This document shows positions 35,270 to 45,110 of a stretch of DNA of 64,000 bases, in pieces. Within the stretch, counting starts at the first letter, position 1; each line of letters begins with the position of its first letter. The stretch comes from an uncultured Anaerofilum sp. (GTDB lineage: Bacteria > Bacillota > Clostridia > Oscillospirales > Ruminococcaceae): the NCBI GenBank assembly GCA_944385935.1, contig CALWZC010000002.1:124001-188000 (forward strand), given 5' to 3'. Below the pieces are notes generated by a model, which saw only the letters and a list, made by a program, of their open reading frames with translations, ran no database searches and was not told the origin of the DNA. The translations under genes were made by a program, and so were the position numbers.

Positions 35270-36181
35270 TTACACCTCGCTTTTGAATAGAGCATCTACA
35301 AAGGCGGCAGGGTCAAACTCCATCAGGTCATCCACGCCTTCGCCAACACCAACATACCGCACCGGCAACCCTAATTTTGCCTTAATTCCGATGGCAGCAC
35401 CACCCTTTGCAGTACCGTCCAGCTTTGTGAGTATAATACCTGTGGCACCAGCCGCATCAATAAACTGGCTGGCTTGGTTAATGGCATTTTGTCCTGTAAT
35501 GGCGTCCAATACTAATAAAGTTTCCACTGTGGCACTTTCGCAAGCTTTGCAAGCCACACGACTGATTTTAGAAAGCTCACTCATAAGGTTCTTTTTGTTG
35601 TGCAAACGACCAGCAGTATCACAGATTACAATATCACAACCTTTGGCTTTGGCACTTTGCACAGCGTCAAAAATAACCGCCGCAGGGTCAGCACCCTCAT
35701 TGTGGCGAACCAAAGCCACACCTACACGGTCAGCCCAGACACCCAGTTGTTCCGCTGCGGCTGCTCGGAAGGTATCCCCTGCTGCTAGCATCACCTTTTT
35801 TCCCTGCTGCGTATACAACCGTGCCAATTTTGCAATGGATGTGGTTTTTCCCACTCCATTTACACCGATTACCATAATCACTGTGGGGGCTCCAGACAGG
35901 TGCATTTCTTCCTCTGGGGCAAGCATTTCGCAAAGAATTTCCTTTAGGGCAGCCAGTGCCTCATCTCCGGTTTTCAGGCGGTCTTGCTTTACCTTTTGCC
36001 GCAGCTTTTGCACCAAATCCATAGCAATATCTGCGCCTACATCTGCCAAAATCAGTTGTTCCTCTAGGTCATCATAGAGTTCATCTGTAATTTCACTGGA
36101 GGAAATCATGGCACCAATGGCACCAAAAACAGAATCCCGTGTTTTTTTCAGACTTTGTCCCAGTTTTTCAAAAAATCCCAT
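35270..36181 (-). CDS. ftsY: Signal recognition particle receptor FtsY
   Basis: SRP GTPase that docks ribosome-nascent chains at the membrane. NG domain: N helices at about 1-90, G1 MVIGVNGVGKTTSIAKLA, DTFRAAAAEQL, VICDTAGRLHNKKNLM and TKLDGTAKGGAAIGI. The acidic A domain is absent, as in many Gram-positives. 303 residues. It follows smc by 30 bases with an AAAAGGAG site. Confidence 0.96.
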   Translation of the reverse strand: MGFFEKLGQSLKKTRDSVFGAIGAMISSSEITDELYDDLEEQLILADVGADIAMDLVQKLRQKVKQDRLKTGDEALAALKEILCEMLAPEEEMHLSGAPTVIMVIGVNGVGKTTSIAKLARLYTQQGKKVMLAAGDTFRAAAAEQLGVWADRVGVALVRHNEGADPAAVIFDAVQSAKAKGCDIVICDTAGRLHNKKNLMSELSKISRVACKACESATVETLLVLDAITGQNAINQASQFIDAAGATGIILTKLDGTAKGGAAIGIKAKLGLPVRYVGVGEGVDDLMEFDPAAFVDALFKSEV

Positions 36182-36211
36182 ACTCTTTCACTCCTTTTGT
36201 TTGGTATAGTG

Positions 36212-39200
36212 TCAACATATCAAAGCAGCTTCGGCATTGTCCAGTTCCAGCCGCAACAGTTTGGATACTCCATCCTCCTGCATAGTCACTCCATACAACA
36301 CATCTGCTGCTTCCATTGTACCACGCCTGTGGGTAATTACAATAAATTGTGTATAATCCGTAATGCGTCGCAGATATTGGGCATATCGGGTTACATTTAC
36401 ATCATCCAGTGCAGCCTCAATTTCATCCAAAATGCAAAAGGGTGCAGGATTTACTGCAAAAATTGCAAAATAGATGCTAATGGCAACGAGGGATTGCTCT
36501 CCACCAGACAAAGCAGCCAAATTTTTAATAATTTTTCCCGGCGGTGACACCTGAATTTCAATGCCGCTGGTCAAAACGTCCTCTGGCTGGGTTAGAACCA
36601 ATTTTGCGCTGCCTCCACCGAATAGCTCGGCAAAAATCCTTGCAAAATTTTGATTGATAGCAGCAAAGCTCTCGGAAAACATTTGCTTCATTTCCTCCGA
36701 AAGCTGGGCAATCATCTTGTGTAGCTGTGCTTTGCTGTTTTCCACATCTTTTACCTGTTTGGTCAAAAACTCGTATCGCTCACTGACCTGTGCATACTCA
36801 TCAATGGCGGCAACATTTACATTGCCCAAACTGCGAATACGGGTTCTTACCTCTGCCACCTGTCGGCGCAACTCTGCCACATTGTCAAAGGGAATACACA
36901 AAGCAATGGCTTCGGAAGGGGTAATCTCATATTCCTCCCATAGCTTTGCCACTGTTTGGTCATATTCCGTTTCAATGGCTTTTTTCTGTTCATCCAGTCG
37001 GCTAATTTCTCGGCTTAGGTTTTCTCTTTGTTCGGTCAAGCCTCGAACCTGCTGGGTTTGCTGGGTGATAAGACCCTCTTTTTCCATGCGCTGGTTTGTG
37101 GCCTCTTGAATTTTCTGTTCTAGTCGGACAATCTGCTGTTTACCATCCTCTTTTTTCTGCAAGATGGTTGCAATTTGTTGCTGGCAATCCAGATTTTTTT
37201 GCTCCATCTGGCGAATAGACTCTTGTAATTGCTGATTTCTTTGGTTGCTCTCTTGGCTTCGCTGGCTTAGTTGTATGATTTGCTGTTGAACTGCCTCCCA
37301 ATCCTTTTGGGTAGATAAGGCTTCCATCCGTGCTGCGGATAATTCTTCCGATAGTTTTTCTCGTCGCCGAATGAATTCCTCATTGCCCCCTGCTAAGGTT
37401 TTCAATTTCTGCTCTAACTGGGTTGCCTGTTGGGTCAGTGCATTGGCTTTCTGCTGTATCTGCTCCAAAGCAGTGGTATTCTGTTGGATTTTCTGGGCAA
37501 GCTGTTGGGTTTCTGCCTGTTGCAGTTGACTGGCAGCCTCATACTGTTGTAACGCAGTATCTAGCCGTTTTTCTTCCATTTCTGCCCGAATTTTATCCTC
37601 GGTAAGAGTAGATTGTTCTCCAGCAGCTCCATTCATTTCCGCTGACAAAACATCCACCTCTTTTTTTATTTTGTTAGTGGCTTCTATGGCTTGTTGCTGT
37701 TGCTGCTCCAATGTCACCAGCCGCTTTTTCAGTTCATCAATTTCCTGTCGTCGGCTAAACAATCCCGCAGAACGGCTGGTGCTACCGCCGGTATAACTTC
37801 CTCCGGCGTTGATAACCTGCCCATCCACCGTTACAATGCGGTTTCGATAGTCCAAACTGCGAGCAACACCGCTGGCCTCATTCAAATCCTCTACCACTAC
37901 AATTCTGCCTAGTAAATTTTGCAAAATCTTCTGGTAACGCTGTTCAGTTTGTACCAAAGTTTCTGCCACCACTGCGGTACCTGTTAGACGAGAGGTGTCC
38001 ATGCTTTGGGCTCGGATGGTATCCAAAGGCAAAAATGTGGCACGGCCTGCCTTTTGTTGCTGCAAAAATCCAATGGCAGCTTTTGCCGCCGCCTCATTTT
38101 CCACTACAATATTTTGGGCAGCGGCTCCTAATGCAGTTTCGATGGCCAATTCATAGCCTGGTTTTACCTGAAACAAACTGCTTACCGGTCCTATAATTCC
38201 CCGCAATCGGTGGGTCTGGGCGGCTCGCATCACTGCCTTTACACTGCCCGAATACCCTTCCATGTTCTTTTCCAACTCTTGCAATACATGCAGGCGATTC
38301 TGTGCCGCCTGTTGTTGGCTGCGACATTGTTGCTCTTGGGCGTCTGCCTCGTCCAGTTGCTGGCGGCGTTTATCCAGCTTTAGTTTCAAGCCACCTTGAA
38401 CGTTTTCCAACTGTTGCAGCTTTTGGGCAAGCTGTTGTAAGTATACAGCATTTTCTTGCTTTTCTTGTAGTACCTGTTGTTGTTGGCGAACGAAATCCTG
38501 CTGTTGACTTTGCAGTCCCTTGGTTCGCATTTCTGCCGCCTCTAGCGCACTTTCTGCAGCGGCAGCCTCCACTGCCAATTTGGTTTGCTGTTGGGCAATT
38601 TGCGCAAGCTGCCCATTTATCTGCTGTTTTTCCTGCCCTGCTTGTTTGCTTTGCTGTTGTAGTTGTTCCAGTTGCTCCACCTTTTGGGCTGCAAAGTGGT
38701 CTAGCTCAGCCTTTTTCTTTTTTGTATCATCGGCTTTTTGTTGGCATTGCTCCAAATCCTGTTGCAGTTGCTTGGTGCCCTGATTTCCCTTTTGCAGTTC
38801 ATTTTGCGCAAGGTACAAGGTTTGGCAGTTGTGCTGGATATCGTTTTCCAGTACAGCAACTTTGCTTTCTGAGGCTGCAATTTCCTCGGTTGTCTGCCGA
38901 ATATTTTGATTAGCACGCTCAATTTCCACTGTCAATCGCTGAATCTCCAGCCGTATTTGCTCTGTTTGGCTGTCCACATCTTCCAGCAAATCATTCTGCT
39001 TTTCATAATCTGCTTGGGCAATATCCAGCTTTCTCTGGTGGCTTCGGAGAGTTTCTTTTGCAGTGTTGATACTGTCTGTCCACAAGGTTACTTCCAACTG
39101 TTTGCGTTGGTTGGCAAGTTTCAAAAAAGTCTGGGCTTTTTCACTTTCTGCCTTGAGTGGCGCTACTCGTTGCTCCAACTCTCCCACAATATCCCGTAGC

Positions 39201-39772
39201 CGTACTAGATTATCTTCCGCAGCAGCCAAACGGCGTTCTGCCTCATTTTTTCGGTAGCGATACTTAGAAATTCCAGAGGCTTCTTCAAAAATCTCTCGCC
39301 GTTCGTTGTTTTTTGCTGCCACAATTTCCGCAATGCGTCCTTGACCAATGATAGAATAGCCATCCCGTCCTAAACCTGTATCTAAAAACAATTCATAAAT
39401 ATCTTTTAGCCGAACATGCTGGCCATTGATGGAATATTCACTTTCACCGGAACGGTAATATTTTCTACCAATAACAACTTCGTCTTTGTCTACATCAATG
39501 CGGCGGTCACTGTTATCTACTGTAAGGTTAACAACAGCATATCCCATGCCACTGCGCTTTTGGGTTCCGCCAAAAATGACATCCTCCATTTTTCCGCTGC
39601 CTCGCAACTGTCGGGAGCTAGTTTCTCCCAGTACCCAGCGAATGGCATCGGAAATATTGCTTTTTCCTGAACCATTGGGGCCTACTACAGCTGTAATTCC
39701 ATGGTCAAAGGTAATTTTTGTTTTGTCTGGAAAGGACTTAAAGCCCTGAATCTCTAACGCTTTTAGTACCAT
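36212..39772 (-). CDS. smc: Chromosome segregation ATPase SMC
   Basis: 1186-residue condensin ATPase. N-terminal head with VVGPNGSGKSNISDAIRWVLGE (Walker A). Two Gln/Glu-rich coiled coils (about 165-510 and 680-1020) flank a hinge (about 515-670, with GPVSSLFQVKPGYELAIE and GGSYTGGS). The C-terminal head has LSGGEQSLVAISIYFAIF (signature) and FCILDEIEAALDDVNV (Walker B). Works with ScpA/ScpB encoded at 5.8-7.1 kb. It sits between rnc and ftsY, the usual Firmicutes order. Confidence 0.97.
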   Translation of the reverse strand: MVLKALEIQGFKSFPDKTKITFDHGITAVVGPNGSGKSNISDAIRWVLGETSSRQLRGSGKMEDVIFGGTQKRSGMGYAVVNLTVDNSDRRIDVDKDEVVIGRKYYRSGESEYSINGQHVRLKDIYELFLDTGLGRDGYSIIGQGRIAEIVAAKNNERREIFEEASGISKYRYRKNEAERRLAAAEDNLVRLRDIVGELEQRVAPLKAESEKAQTFLKLANQRKQLEVTLWTDSINTAKETLRSHQRKLDIAQADYEKQNDLLEDVDSQTEQIRLEIQRLTVEIERANQNIRQTTEEIAASESKVAVLENDIQHNCQTLYLAQNELQKGNQGTKQLQQDLEQCQQKADDTKKKKAELDHFAAQKVEQLEQLQQQSKQAGQEKQQINGQLAQIAQQQTKLAVEAAAAESALEAAEMRTKGLQSQQQDFVRQQQQVLQEKQENAVYLQQLAQKLQQLENVQGGLKLKLDKRRQQLDEADAQEQQCRSQQQAAQNRLHVLQELEKNMEGYSGSVKAVMRAAQTHRLRGIIGPVSSLFQVKPGYELAIETALGAAAQNIVVENEAAAKAAIGFLQQQKAGRATFLPLDTIRAQSMDTSRLTGTAVVAETLVQTEQRYQKILQNLLGRIVVVEDLNEASGVARSLDYRNRIVTVDGQVINAGGSYTGGSTSRSAGLFSRRQEIDELKKRLVTLEQQQQQAIEATNKIKKEVDVLSAEMNGAAGEQSTLTEDKIRAEMEEKRLDTALQQYEAASQLQQAETQQLAQKIQQNTTALEQIQQKANALTQQATQLEQKLKTLAGGNEEFIRRREKLSEELSAARMEALSTQKDWEAVQQQIIQLSQRSQESNQRNQQLQESIRQMEQKNLDCQQQIATILQKKEDGKQQIVRLEQKIQEATNQRMEKEGLITQQTQQVRGLTEQRENLSREISRLDEQKKAIETEYDQTVAKLWEEYEITPSEAIALCIPFDNVAELRRQVAEVRTRIRSLGNVNVAAIDEYAQVSERYEFLTKQVKDVENSKAQLHKMIAQLSEEMKQMFSESFAAINQNFARIFAELFGGGSAKLVLTQPEDVLTSGIEIQVSPPGKIIKNLAALSGGEQSLVAISIYFAIFAVNPAPFCILDEIEAALDDVNVTRYAQYLRRITDYTQFIVITHRRGTMEAADVLYGVTMQEDGVSKLLRLELDNAEAALIC

Positions 39773-39898
39773 TGTTCACATCCCTGTCCTTGTGCCTTGG
39801 GCAAGGTGTTTCCTTGTGGGTATACAGAAGTTTCCTTGTGTATGCCCACAAAAAACCACTTTGCCCTTTGTGGTTGGTTTGGGGTGCAGATAGAGAAA
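39773..39898 (-). promoter_or_regulatory. rnc-smc spacer with hairpin and CACAAGGA repeats
   Basis: The 126-base gap holds an imperfect 10-bp hairpin (39816-39825 with 39840-39849, one mismatch) and three copies of CACAAGGA on the minus strand. It may be an RNA structure cut by RNase III, whose gene lies just upstream, but nothing shows this directly. I see no clear promoter. Confidence 0.4.
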
Positions 39899-40564
39899 TC
39901 AGGCAAGCCCCATCAACTGCAATGCTTGCCGAGCTGCCTGCTGCTCTGCAACCTTTTTGGAGTGCCCCTCCCCTGTACCAATACAGTTGGAGTTCAAATG
40001 CACCTCTACTACAAAGTGTTTGTCATGGTCTGGGCCGCTTTCTGCTGCCACCACATACCGCAGTCGTTCCTCTGGGTTTTGCTGCACCACCTCTTGCAAT
40101 CGGGTTTTGTAGTCCTCCTCGGCACCCTTGCCCTCCTCTACAAAAGGAAGAATAAACTTACGGGCAGCCTCTAGCCCTCCATCTAGGTAAATGGCAGCAA
40201 TCACTGCTTCAAAGGCATCTGACAAAATACTGGGACGATTGCGACCGCCACCTCGCTCCTCTCCTTTGCCCAAACGCAGATATTTCCCCAGTTCAATCTG
40301 TCGTGCAAAACCAAACAAGGCCTGTTCACACACAAGGCTTGCCCGTTTACGGGTCAATTCTCCTTCTGGAAGGTGCCCAGCCTCATGGAATAGATAATCT
40401 GCCACCACAATGCTTAACACAGAATCCCCCAAAAATTCCAAACGCTCGTTGTGACGGTCACCTTTTTTGCTTTCGTTGGCAAAACTGGTATGTGTCACCG
40501 CCACCTGTAACAGCCCAATATCCCGAAAGGTATATCCAATGGCTTGTTCTAACTGGTGCAGCAT
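39899..40564 (-). CDS. rnc: Ribonuclease III
   Basis: Double-stranded RNA endonuclease for rRNA and mRNA processing. Catalytic domain signature ERLEFLGDSVLSIVVADYLF, then DAFEAVIAAIYLDGG. The dsRNA-binding domain (about 150-219) contains KTRLQEVVQQNPEERLRYVV and GEGHSKKVAEQQAARQAL. 221 residues is normal. It begins three bases after the plsX stop, with AAAGGAGG inside the plsX end. Confidence 0.96.
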   Translation of the reverse strand: MLHQLEQAIGYTFRDIGLLQVAVTHTSFANESKKGDRHNERLEFLGDSVLSIVVADYLFHEAGHLPEGELTRKRASLVCEQALFGFARQIELGKYLRLGKGEERGGGRNRPSILSDAFEAVIAAIYLDGGLEAARKFILPFVEEGKGAEEDYKTRLQEVVQQNPEERLRYVVAAESGPDHDKHFVVEVHLNSNCIGTGEGHSKKVAEQQAARQALQLMGLA

Positions 40565-40567
40565 GGT

Positions 40568-41581
40568 TTATTCCTCCTTTGTTGCTGTGTCCAACACAGC
40601 CAGATTTTCTTGCATAATTCCACACAAATCCATTTCCACACACTTTTGTGCTTGCCGGATTGCATTTTTGATTGCCTTTGCATTGGAGGAACCATGTGCC
40701 TTGATGACAGGCTTTGCTGTTCCCAGCAGAGGGGCGCCGCCATACTCATCCGCATCCATTTTTTGTTTAAATTCCTTCATTCCATCCTTAATTGCCAAAA
40801 ATGCCAATTTGGAAAGCAAATTGCGAGTAAACACAGGCTTTAGCTGCCCCACCAAGGTTTTTGCCAATCCCTCGGTAAGTTTTAGGATAACATTTCCGGT
40901 AAAACCATCACATACCACCACATCTGCGGCTCCTGTGGGTACATCTCTAGGCTCAATATTGCCTGCAAAAGAGATGGCACTATTTTCTTTCAAAAGCTGA
41001 TGGGCTTCCCGATACAATGGGGTACCTTTGCTTTCCTCTGCTCCATTGTTCACCAAAGCCACAGATGGTTTTTCTACCGCCATTACCTTGTTCATATATA
41101 CACTACCCATGACTCCAAAGGCGTTGAGCATTTGGGGGCGACACTCCACATTTGCACCGCAGTCCATCAGAAGATATGGCTTTTGTCCACCGGGGATAAT
41201 GCTTGCCAAGGCAGGGCGTTTCACCCCTTTTACAGTGCGCACAATCAGGCTTGCCCCTACGTGCAAGGCTCCGGTGCTTCCCGCAGATACAAAGGCATCT
41301 CCTTTTCCCTCTGCCAAGGCTCGCAAACCTACAACCATGCTAGAGTCTTTTTTTGTACGCACTGCCTTTGCTGGCTCCTCGCACATTTCAATCACTTCAC
41401 TTGCCTGCAATACCTCAATGCCTTCCATGGAAATTCCATGTTCTGCGGCGGAGGCATAAATAGCCTTTTGGTCACCCACTGCCAAAATCTGTACACCCAA
41501 TTCCGTTACAGCCTGAGCAGCCCCCTGCAAAATAGCAGCAGGAGCATTATCTCCACCCATGGCATCCAAAATGATTTTCAT
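40568..41581 (-). CDS. plsX: Phosphate acyltransferase PlsX
   Basis: Makes acyl-phosphate from acyl-ACP for phospholipid synthesis. Family segments: IILDAMGGDNAPAAILQGA at the start, VGLRALAEGKGDAFVSAGSTGALHVGAS and VVVCDGFTGNVILKLTEGL. 337 residues is normal. The start at 41581 follows AGGGAAGGG. Unlike many Firmicutes, no fapR, fabD, fabG or acpP gene sits with it: rnc follows immediately. Confidence 0.95.
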   Translation of the reverse strand: MKIILDAMGGDNAPAAILQGAAQAVTELGVQILAVGDQKAIYASAAEHGISMEGIEVLQASEVIEMCEEPAKAVRTKKDSSMVVGLRALAEGKGDAFVSAGSTGALHVGASLIVRTVKGVKRPALASIIPGGQKPYLLMDCGANVECRPQMLNAFGVMGSVYMNKVMAVEKPSVALVNNGAEESKGTPLYREAHQLLKENSAISFAGNIEPRDVPTGAADVVVCDGFTGNVILKLTEGLAKTLVGQLKPVFTRNLLSKLAFLAIKDGMKEFKQKMDADEYGGAPLLGTAKPVIKAHGSSNAKAIKNAIRQAQKCVEMDLCGIMQENLAVLDTATKEE

Positions 41582-41597
41582 GGTCTTTCCCTTCCCT

Positions 41598-42911
41598 TCA
41601 ATTCTCATGGATTGCTTGTTCTAGTGCCTCCAATGCTCGGTTGGCAATTTCGGCATAGCGTTGGCGTTTATCCTTGATACGGGTTTCCAGCGGCGGCAAC
41701 AATCCCATATTGGCACCCATTGGCTGAAAATCCTTGTTTTCTTGTGTGATATAGTGAAGCAGTGCTCCTGTCATACAGTTGGTGGGCAATTTTTGCAAAG
41801 GCTTTTGTGTTAAACGGGCATGAATGGCACGGGCTGCTAACAGTCCGCAAGCTGCACTTTCCATATACCCTTCAAAGCCTGTAATCTGTCCGGCAAAATA
41901 CACATTGGGATATTCTTTCAAATTTAGAGTATCATTCAACAGCATGGGACTATTTAAAAAGGTATTTCGGTGCATTACCCCATACCGGGCAAACTCTGCA
42001 TTTTCCAATCCGGGAATCATCTGAAAGACCCGCTTTTGTTCCCCAAATTTCAAATTGGTTTGAAATCCCACCAAATTGAACAAGGTTCCCTCTTGGTTTT
42101 CTCTGCGAAGCTGCACATTTGCCCATGGGCGACGGCCTGTATTGGGGTCGGTCAATCCCACTGGCTTTAGTGGGCCAAAACGAAGGGTATCAGGGCCACG
42201 CTTTGCCATAATTTCCACAGGCATACAGCCTTCATATACTGTTACCTCTCCATCCCCATCAAAGTCATGCAAGGGGGCACGCTCCGCAGAAATCAACGCC
42301 TCATAAAAGGCCTCATAGCCCTCTTTATCAAAGGGGCAGTTGAGATAATCTGCATCGCCTTTGCCCCAGCGGGAGGCAGCAAAGACCTTTTCCATGTCCA
42401 AACTTTCCCCAATAACAATGGGAGCAGCGGCATCATAAAAGGATAGCTTTTGTCCCCCTGTCAACTGGTTGATACTGTCTGCCAATGCCCCTTGTGTCAA
42501 AGGGCCAGTGGCAACCAAAGTGATTCCCTCATGGGGGGCAATCTCTGTTACTTCCTGTCGATGAATGGTAATGTTTGGGCACTGTTCCACAGCCTCTGTC
42601 ACCAAACGGGAAAATTCATTTCTATCCACTGCCAAGGCTCCACCGGCTGCCACGCTGCACTGGGCAGCAATGGGCAAAAGATGGCTACCCAAACGCCGCA
42701 TTTCCTCCTTCAGCAAACCGGCAGCACTGTCCAAACGGTCGGACTTTAGGCTGTTGGAGCATACCAATTCTGCAAAGCCTTGCTGTTTGTGGGCTGGGCT
42801 ATAAGCGTGAGGCTTTTGCTCATATAGGTCTACGGTGTGTCCCTGTTCTGTTAACCACAAAGCTGCCTCACAGCCTGCAAGCCCTGCTCCCAAAATTTTC
42901 ACATCAGCCAT
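41598..42911 (-). CDS. trmFO: Methylenetetrahydrofolate-tRNA-(uracil-5-)-methyltransferase
   Basis: Folate- and FAD-dependent enzyme making m5U54 in tRNA. N-terminal FAD fold VKILGAGLAGCEAALWLTEQGHTVDLYEQ, then EFSRLVTEAVE, ATGPLTQGALADSI and FAGQITGFEGYMESAACGLLAA. 437 residues matches the family. It overlaps topA by eight bases; the AAAAGGAGG site lies inside the topA end. Confidence 0.95.
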   Translation of the reverse strand: MADVKILGAGLAGCEAALWLTEQGHTVDLYEQKPHAYSPAHKQQGFAELVCSNSLKSDRLDSAAGLLKEEMRRLGSHLLPIAAQCSVAAGGALAVDRNEFSRLVTEAVEQCPNITIHRQEVTEIAPHEGITLVATGPLTQGALADSINQLTGGQKLSFYDAAAPIVIGESLDMEKVFAASRWGKGDADYLNCPFDKEGYEAFYEALISAERAPLHDFDGDGEVTVYEGCMPVEIMAKRGPDTLRFGPLKPVGLTDPNTGRRPWANVQLRRENQEGTLFNLVGFQTNLKFGEQKRVFQMIPGLENAEFARYGVMHRNTFLNSPMLLNDTLNLKEYPNVYFAGQITGFEGYMESAACGLLAARAIHARLTQKPLQKLPTNCMTGALLHYITQENKDFQPMGANMGLLPPLETRIKDKRQRYAEIANRALEALEQAIHEN

Positions 42912-45027
42912 CCTTTTCCTCCTTTTGCGCTGGGGTACCTCGTGTCAAAGGCTTTGTAAAGCCACAGCCCTCTTTTGCACAGTACAAATGTGCTCCCTTG
43001 CCCAATTTTTTAAACAAAGTACCGCCACACTTTTCGCAGCGTTCGGCGGTGGGTTCATCCCAAGTCATAAAACCACAGGTGGGATTTTTCTCACATCCAT
43101 AGTAGATTCTTCCCTTTTGGCTGCGGCGTACCAAAATACGGCTGCCACACAAGGGGCAAGTGCCTCCTGTGTCCTTTACCAACCGCTTTGTGTTGGTGCA
43201 TTCTGGAAAACCGGGACAAGCCAAAAATTTGCCGTATCGTCCAGTTTTGATAACCATTTTTCTGCCGCACTTTTCACAAATTTCATCGGTTTCCTCGTCG
43301 GGCACTTTAATTTTTTTGCCCTCCATATTTTCCTCTGCCTTTTGCAAAGTAGCATCAAAATCCTTGTAAAAATCATCAATGGTGGTGTGCCAATCCATGG
43401 TTCCATTTTCCACTTTATCCAGATTTTTTTCCATTTCGGCACTGAATTTTACATCTACAATAGCAGGGAATTGTTCTTCCATCAATTCATTGATGGCACG
43501 GCCCAATAGGGTGGGCTTTAGCTTTTTGGCCTCTCGCTCTACATAATCTCGGTCGATAATGGTAGTAATAATAGGAGCATAGGTAGAGGGGCGGCCAATA
43601 CCGTTTTCCTCCAATGCCTTAATCAAGGTTGCTTCGGTAAAGCGTGCAGGAGGCTGGGTAAATTTCTGCTCACTTTTCAGCTCTCGCAGTTTTAGCACCT
43701 GCCCCTTTTCCAAGGGTGGCAAGGAGGTTTCTTTCTTTTCCTTTTCGTCGGTTGCCTCCTCATACAAGGCAGTAAAACCATCAAAAGTTACTACAAAGCC
43801 ACTTGCCTTAAACAAGTAATTTCCCGCAGTAATGGAGGCACTTACAGTATCCATTTTACAATCACTCATCTGGCTGGCAATAAAGCGGCTCCAAATCAGG
43901 CGGTACAATTTTGCTGTATCTCCCGAAAGGCTTTTGTCAGCCTCATCGGGGGTAAAAGCTGGATTGGTGGGGCGAACAGCCTCATGGGCATCCTGCGCAG
44001 CTGTGGCACTTTTGGTTTTATAGGTTCGCTTTTGGGGGCAAACATAATCCTCACCGTATGCGCTAGAAATATAGTCCCTTGCGGCTGTGGCTGCTTCGTC
44101 TGCAATGCGCAAGCTGTCAGTACGCATATAGGTGATTAGACCAGTTACGCCCTGTCCTTCAATTTCCACGCCTTCATAGAGAGTTTGGGCGGCTCGCATG
44201 GTACGAGTGGGGGTAAATCCCAGCCGGCGGCTTGCCTCCTGCTGCATGGTGGAGGTAATAAAGGGAGGTGCAGGTACACGGCTGCGCTTGCCTTTGGTCA
44301 AATCGCTTACCACATATTCCTTTCCATTGAGGGAATCTACAATTTCCTTTGCCTCTTGTCCATTGTGGACAGTGATTTTTTTTCCTCCAATGGGGCTGTG
44401 CAATCGGGCAGTAAATTTTTTCTGGCTTCCCGGTGCTGACAATACTGCATCCAAATTCCAGTATTCCTCTGGCTTAAATGCTTCAATCTCTTTTTCTCTG
44501 TCCACAATCAACCGTACAGCCACACTTTGCACCCGTCCAGCAGAAAGCCCCCGACGGACCTTTCTCCACAAAAATGGGCTCAATTTATAGCCCACCAATC
44601 GGTCTAGGATACGTCGTGCCTGTTGTGCATGAAACAGGTCTTGGTCAATAGCGCGGGGATGTGCCATTCCTTCTGTGACACCTTTTTTGGTAATTTCTCC
44701 AAAGGTCACACGGTTGGGCTGTGATGGGTCTAATCCCAGCAAAGTGGCCAAGTGCCAACTGATTGCCTCTCCTTCACGGTCGGGGTCAGTTGCCAAAAAG
44801 ACTTGGTCAGCCTTTTTTGCTTCACTTTTCAGTTCCTTTATCAGTTTTTCTTTTCCCTTGATATTGATATACCGAGGGGTATAATCGTTGTCCACATCTA
44901 TTCCCAGTTGGCTTTGGGGCAAATCTCGAATATGCCCCATGCTGGCGGTTACTTCATAGCCTTCTCCCAAATACTTGCGAATGGTTTTCGCCTTTGCAGG
45001 AGATTCCACGATTACCAATTTTGACAT
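42904..45027 (-). CDS. topA: DNA topoisomerase I
   Basis: Type IA topoisomerase that relaxes negative supercoils. N-terminal TOPRIM (KLVIVESPAKAKTIRKYLG, ATDPDREGEAISWHLA), the active-site region GLITYMRTDSLR with the catalytic Tyr, and a C-terminal tail with three tetra-cysteine zinc ribbons (near residues 575, 620 and 670). Length 707 fits Firmicutes. It sits between dprA and trmFO, a widespread order. Confidence 0.97.
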   Translation of the reverse strand: MSKLVIVESPAKAKTIRKYLGEGYEVTASMGHIRDLPQSQLGIDVDNDYTPRYINIKGKEKLIKELKSEAKKADQVFLATDPDREGEAISWHLATLLGLDPSQPNRVTFGEITKKGVTEGMAHPRAIDQDLFHAQQARRILDRLVGYKLSPFLWRKVRRGLSAGRVQSVAVRLIVDREKEIEAFKPEEYWNLDAVLSAPGSQKKFTARLHSPIGGKKITVHNGQEAKEIVDSLNGKEYVVSDLTKGKRSRVPAPPFITSTMQQEASRRLGFTPTRTMRAAQTLYEGVEIEGQGVTGLITYMRTDSLRIADEAATAARDYISSAYGEDYVCPQKRTYKTKSATAAQDAHEAVRPTNPAFTPDEADKSLSGDTAKLYRLIWSRFIASQMSDCKMDTVSASITAGNYLFKASGFVVTFDGFTALYEEATDEKEKKETSLPPLEKGQVLKLRELKSEQKFTQPPARFTEATLIKALEENGIGRPSTYAPIITTIIDRDYVEREAKKLKPTLLGRAINELMEEQFPAIVDVKFSAEMEKNLDKVENGTMDWHTTIDDFYKDFDATLQKAEENMEGKKIKVPDEETDEICEKCGRKMVIKTGRYGKFLACPGFPECTNTKRLVKDTGGTCPLCGSRILVRRSQKGRIYYGCEKNPTCGFMTWDEPTAERCEKCGGTLFKKLGKGAHLYCAKEGCGFTKPLTRGTPAQKEEKDG

Positions 45028-45110
45028 TGTATCACCTTTTATATCGTTACGGGCAAATGGCCCGGTGTATTTCTTTTATTGTATATGCAAGACAGCAGGT
45101 TTAAACACAA

